From assembly GCA_001819295.1 (NCBI GenBank), contig MHMD01000008.1, positions 2,764-9,597 on the forward strand: a DNA stretch of 6,834 nucleotides, in the 5' to 3' direction. The DNA is from Candidatus Nealsonbacteria bacterium RIFCSPHIGHO2_02_FULL_43_13 (GTDB taxonomy: Bacteria > Patescibacteriota > Minisyncoccia > Minisyncoccales > MHMH01). How positions within the stretch are numbered: the first letter of the stretch is position 1; each line of letters starts with the position of its first letter. The notes under the pieces are model-generated. The model had not been told where the DNA came from. It saw only the letters and a list, made by a program, of their open reading frames with translations, and did no database searches. Shown here in pieces: positions 3,964 through 6,834 of the stretch. A program made the position numbers and the translations under genes.

Positions 3964-5574
3964 TTAATGTATTTTTTCTTTTTTCTCTTTCAGAAAGAAC
4001 CTCCATTGTTCTAAGAATTCCACAAATAATTGGAAAGGCATATCAAGCAGCGAATTAAAAATGACTGCGACCGCATTGTATTTGGTCCATTGATTTGATA
4101 GCCAGCGACCGACTTGAATGATAGGCAGGGAGAAGAGATCGATGAGACTGTTAAAAAACGTGTCTTTTTCTTTTTCGACCACCAGTTCTTTCGCTCTTTG
4201 GCGGATTTTTACGCCGGCAAAGGAAATCATGGAAACGAAAAGAAGGAAGATAACGACGGAAAGTACGCTGAAGTGTAATTTTTGAAGCCCCCAGACAATT
4301 AGGCCGTAAGAGACAACAAAGCTTGCCAGATAAAAGACTCCCATAAAGAGATTTAATATTAATCCTCGGCGAGGAGACGGTTTGATTCCGTAAATATCCT
4401 TTTTTTCTTTGCCATAAGCTATTTTCATTACCTCCATAATGACGAGATCTTCATTGTGTTTTGAGGGCGGGTGGATGGAAAGCACTAAAAAGAACATTAA
4501 AATAGGCGGGGCGATAACGCTTAGCGCCGATGTCATATAGTCAAATTGTTGGGTGACGTATTTATCAAAAGGAACTTCAATGGCAATCGCAATTAAAACT
4601 TTGGTAAGAAAGATGGAAAGAGTGCTATAGACGGCTGCTCGGCTCATTTTTTGGCGAACTTTTTTTAATCTTAGACCGTAGGCTTCTTTGATTTTACTTT
4701 CTAAAGCATCTGGATTTTTAAGGTTTTCGTAGGCTGCAGAAGGATTTTGGGCGACAATATCGCCCAAGATCAAGTAAGGAGTGTCGTATCTTTCGCAAAC
4801 GGCGTAGAATTTTTCCGAAAGCGGATGTTTTAATGCATTTTCAATTTTTTTCCAGATCTGATAAATATTTGAAGAAATTTCGTTTAAGGCGGGGTGGGGG
4901 AGATTCGTCCAATCTGGATACCACCTTCTTAAAAGATGATACGTGATAGTTGGCTCATCAAGTTTAAAAAGTGCTCTCTGAACAGCTATATAAAGCTGGG
5001 TATCTGCTTCGTTTTCGTTAATGCTGGGCATGCCCGCTCTTTCTTTTATCCGGATGCCTTCTTTCATTACTTCCATCATGAAATCAATCAAGGCATTCTC
5101 TTTTAAAGAAAGGGAGAGTATTTCTTCAATCTCGCAAGCCGCCACTCCAAAAAGCCAATCATAAAGATACATTTTTGCTTTTTCTTTTTTGGGCGCCGGA
5201 GAGTTTTCCAGGGAAAAAACGTATTTATCTATCACTTTTTGGGTTTCGGCGATTTTCGATTCGGGAATGGTTTCGTTGGGGAAGTGTCCGCCGCGAATTA
5301 GTTCGTGGATAAAAGGTTCGGCGATGTTTTCATCTTTATTCAGGTTCTTTTTCAGAAATAGCCTTCTTTTCAGAATTCTTTCAATCGCCGTTTTTCTTAA
5401 AAGATGTTCTTCTCGCCAATCAATCACTCCTCTTATTTTTTCATAGAAGGAAGCCACTCTACTCGCTACCTCGTCTACGCTGATGGTGCTGACCTCTTCT
5501 TTTGGTTGAAGACTTCGAGACCATTCTTGATAGCGGTTGATCAAACGTTGAGTTGATGGGGTAAGTTCTTGCAT
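3964..5574 (-). CDS. Polytopic membrane protein of unknown function (536 residues)
   Basis: I do not recognise a named family. The N-terminal 310 residues are soluble, mostly helical and charged, with no catalytic motif I can see. Two hydrophobic hairpins follow: helices at about 315-333 and 347-367, then about 404-430 and 434-455, separated by a charged loop (about 368-403). The last 80 residues contain amphipathic segments (about 475-525) and a basic lysine-rich end. A large cytoplasmic N-terminal domain anchored by four helices is the likely layout, with both termini probably inside given the even helix number and flanking positive charge. The ATG start overlaps the end of thrS by 34 nt and has no clear Shine-Dalgarno. 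A TTG at 5544, with a 4-nt TTGA overlap with the thrS stop, is an alternative start. Translation is probably coupled to thrS, but no functional link to threonylation is evident. Confidence 0.82.
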   Translation of the reverse strand: MQELTPSTQRLINRYQEWSRSLQPKEEVSTISVDEVASRVASFYEKIRGVIDWREEHLLRKTAIERILKRRLFLKKNLNKDENIAEPFIHELIRGGHFPNETIPESKIAETQKVIDKYVFSLENSPAPKKEKAKMYLYDWLFGVAACEIEEILSLSLKENALIDFMMEVMKEGIRIKERAGMPSINENEADTQLYIAVQRALFKLDEPTITYHLLRRWYPDWTNLPHPALNEISSNIYQIWKKIENALKHPLSEKFYAVCERYDTPYLILGDIVAQNPSAAYENLKNPDALESKIKEAYGLRLKKVRQKMSRAAVYSTLSIFLTKVLIAIAIEVPFDKYVTQQFDYMTSALSVIAPPILMFFLVLSIHPPSKHNEDLVIMEVMKIAYGKEKKDIYGIKPSPRRGLILNLFMGVFYLASFVVSYGLIVWGLQKLHFSVLSVVIFLLFVSMISFAGVKIRQRAKELVVEKEKDTFFNSLIDLFSLPIIQVGRWLSNQWTKYNAVAVIFNSLLDMPFQLFVEFLEQWRFFLKEKKEKIH

Positions 5575-6834
5575 ATATTTTTTATGAAATTATCTAAAGT
5601 GACGATACCAAGATCTCCTTTGCCTCTTTCTCTGACGCCGACGGCGGTGCTCGAAATTTCTTTATCGCCAATAACCAGAATGTAAGGGATTTTTTGCATT
5701 TCAGCTTCTCGTATTTTTTTACCAAGGGTTTCTTGCGCGTCGTTAATTTTGACTCGGAAATCTTTAAGTTCACTTTTAATCTTATTGGCATATTCAACAT
5801 GTCGATCGGCGATGGGTATGATATGAATTTGGACGGGGGACAGCCAGAAGGGCAAAGCTCCCGCGTAATGCTCTAGCAAGAAAGCCATGGTTCTTTCAAT
5901 GGCGCCTATGGACGAACGGTGAATGACGATGGGAGTTTTTTTCTGACCATCCTTATCGATATAAGTAAGATTAAAGCGCTTGGGCATTACGAAATCATAT
6001 TGGATGGTGAAGGCGGTGTCCTCTTTGCCGGCAAAGTTTTTCATTTGCACGTCAATTTTCGGTCCGTAAAAAGCCGCTTCTTTTTCCGCTTCGAAGAAAG
6101 GCGCTTTTCTTTGGGTTAAAACTTGCCTTAAAACGTTTTCAGCAAAACTCCAGGCGTCGTCGTCTTTGTAATATTTTTTGCCGTCCTTCTTATCGCCCAA
6201 AGAAAGGCGGTATCTGAAATTTACTCCCACTTTCAATCCTAAGGTTTCGGAGACATATTCGATTAAATCCAAAACGCTGTTAATTTCATTTACAGCTTCA
6301 TCTTTTTGGCACACAATATGAGCATCAGCTAAGCAGAAAGACCTTACCCTGATAAGACCGGTCAGTTCTCCCGATTTTTCATAGCGGAATTGCTTGGCCA
6401 GTTCCGCGATTCTGAAAGGCAGTTCTTTATAGGATCTGGGCTGCGAGGCGTAAAGCTGGAAATGGTGGGGACACGTCATGGGCCTCAAAATAAACTCTTC
6501 ATCGTCGATTTTCATGACGGGATACATCGATTCTTTGTAATAAGGATAATGGCCTGAAGTTTTATATAATTCAATTTTCGCAAGTTCCGGTGTGTAAACA
6601 TGCTGATAGCCTCTTTTGATTTCTTCGTCAACGACGAATCTTTCAAGCTCTCTCCTGATAATCGAGCCTTTTTCGGTAAAGAGAGGCAAACCCTTGCCCA
6701 CTAAATCCGAGAAAACAAAAAGGCCGAGCTTTTGGCCCAAAATGCGATGGTCTCTTTTTTCGGCTTCTTGTTGTAATAATAAATAATCGTCCAGTTCCTT
6801 TTTACTTCCGAAAGCTAATCCGTAAATTCTTGTT
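5541..6834 (-). CDS. thrS: Threonyl-tRNA synthetase, catalytic and anticodon-binding part (5' end outside window)
   Basis: ThrRS attaches threonine to tRNA(Thr). The frame is open to the window edge: codons from 6833 encode TRIYGLAFGSKKELDDYL and then KRDHRILGQKLGLF, the normal ThrRS lead-in to the catalytic core. The TTG at 6740 is therefore internal, and 430 residues are visible. Class II motif 1 lies around GSIIRRELERF. Motif 2 is FRYEKSGELTGLIRVRSF, and motif 3 is in the IHRSSIGAIERTMAFLLEHYAG region. The zinc ligands are Cys in RPMTCPHH, His in LADAHIVC and His in IVIHRSS, i.e. visible residues C121, H172 and H305. The C-terminal anticodon-binding domain starts at PVQIHIIPI and includes VIGDKE and RERGKGDLG. 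It ends in TGA at 5541-5543 inside the next gene. Whether the N-terminal TGS and editing domains exist cannot be seen here. Confidence 0.95.
   Translation of the reverse strand, partial: TRIYGLAFGSKKELDDYLLLQQEAEKRDHRILGQKLGLFVFSDLVGKGLPLFTEKGSIIRRELERFVVDEEIKRGYQHVYTPELAKIELYKTSGHYPYYKESMYPVMKIDDEEFILRPMTCPHHFQLYASQPRSYKELPFRIAELAKQFRYEKSGELTGLIRVRSFCLADAHIVCQKDEAVNEINSVLDLIEYVSETLGLKVGVNFRYRLSLGDKKDGKKYYKDDDAWSFAENVLRQVLTQRKAPFFEAEKEAAFYGPKIDVQMKNFAGKEDTAFTIQYDFVMPKRFNLTYIDKDGQKKTPIVIHRSSIGAIERTMAFLLEHYAGALPFWLSPVQIHIIPIADRHVEYANKIKSELKDFRVKINDAQETLGKKIREAEMQKIPYILVIGDKEISSTAVGVRERGKGDLGIVTLDNFIKNICKNLPHQLNV

Noticed and set aside
4747..4767. 8-bp hairpin TTGGGCGA/TCGCCCAA in the membrane-protein gene
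   Set aside because: Short, within an ordinary coding stretch, with no T-run or other supporting signal.
6738..6740. TTG as the start of thrS
   Set aside because: The upstream in-frame codons to the window edge encode conserved ThrRS sequence (RIYG, RDHR), so the gene continues past the window.

Overview
The window looks like a chromosomal segment of a Patescibacteria (CPR, probably Parcubacteria-like) genome. The basis is the gene set and style. There is a secreted DUF5667 protein with a C-terminal four-cysteine module, a large four-helix membrane protein of unknown function overlapping thrS, MiaA/MiaB variants typical of reduced genomes, AT-leaning sequence, standard-code ORFs and very tight packing. 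This assignment is inference from protein character; no rRNA or marker phylogeny is available here.

Plus strand, 1-840: the 3' end of gatB (to 284), then a half-length, single-domain MraZ-like SpoVT/AbrB regulator (334-534), then a structured leader (about 550-664), a 41-codon small gene (665-790) and a strong intrinsic terminator (800-840). Two near-consensus sigma70-type promoters lie inside the 3' ends of the preceding genes: TTGACA-N17-TATAAA at 267-295, and a fully consensus TTGACA-N17-TATAAT with an extended -10 at 515-543. The second promoter, the long leader hairpin, the small gene and the terminator form a compact transcript of about 290 nt, ending where it meets the convergent miaA. 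This is the most unusual unit in the window.

Minus strand, 6834-832: in transcription order, thrS (5' end outside the window), a 536-residue membrane protein overlapping thrS by 34 nt, a DUF5667 secreted coiled-coil protein, a probable terminator (2783-2809), then miaB and miaA overlapping by 8 nt. MiaA and MiaB act in sequence on tRNA A37 (prenylation, then methylthiolation), so the overlap makes functional sense. MiaB lacks its usual C-terminal TRAM domain. MiaA carries an apparent in-frame insertion of about 20 residues, most of it encoded by a 42-bp near-perfect palindrome. A second, unrelated 34-bp palindrome lies in the interdomain linker of miaB.

No rRNA, tRNA, CRISPR array or insertion sequence was seen. 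No gene-free stretch exceeds 300 bases. The longest is 535-664, which holds the leader RNA.
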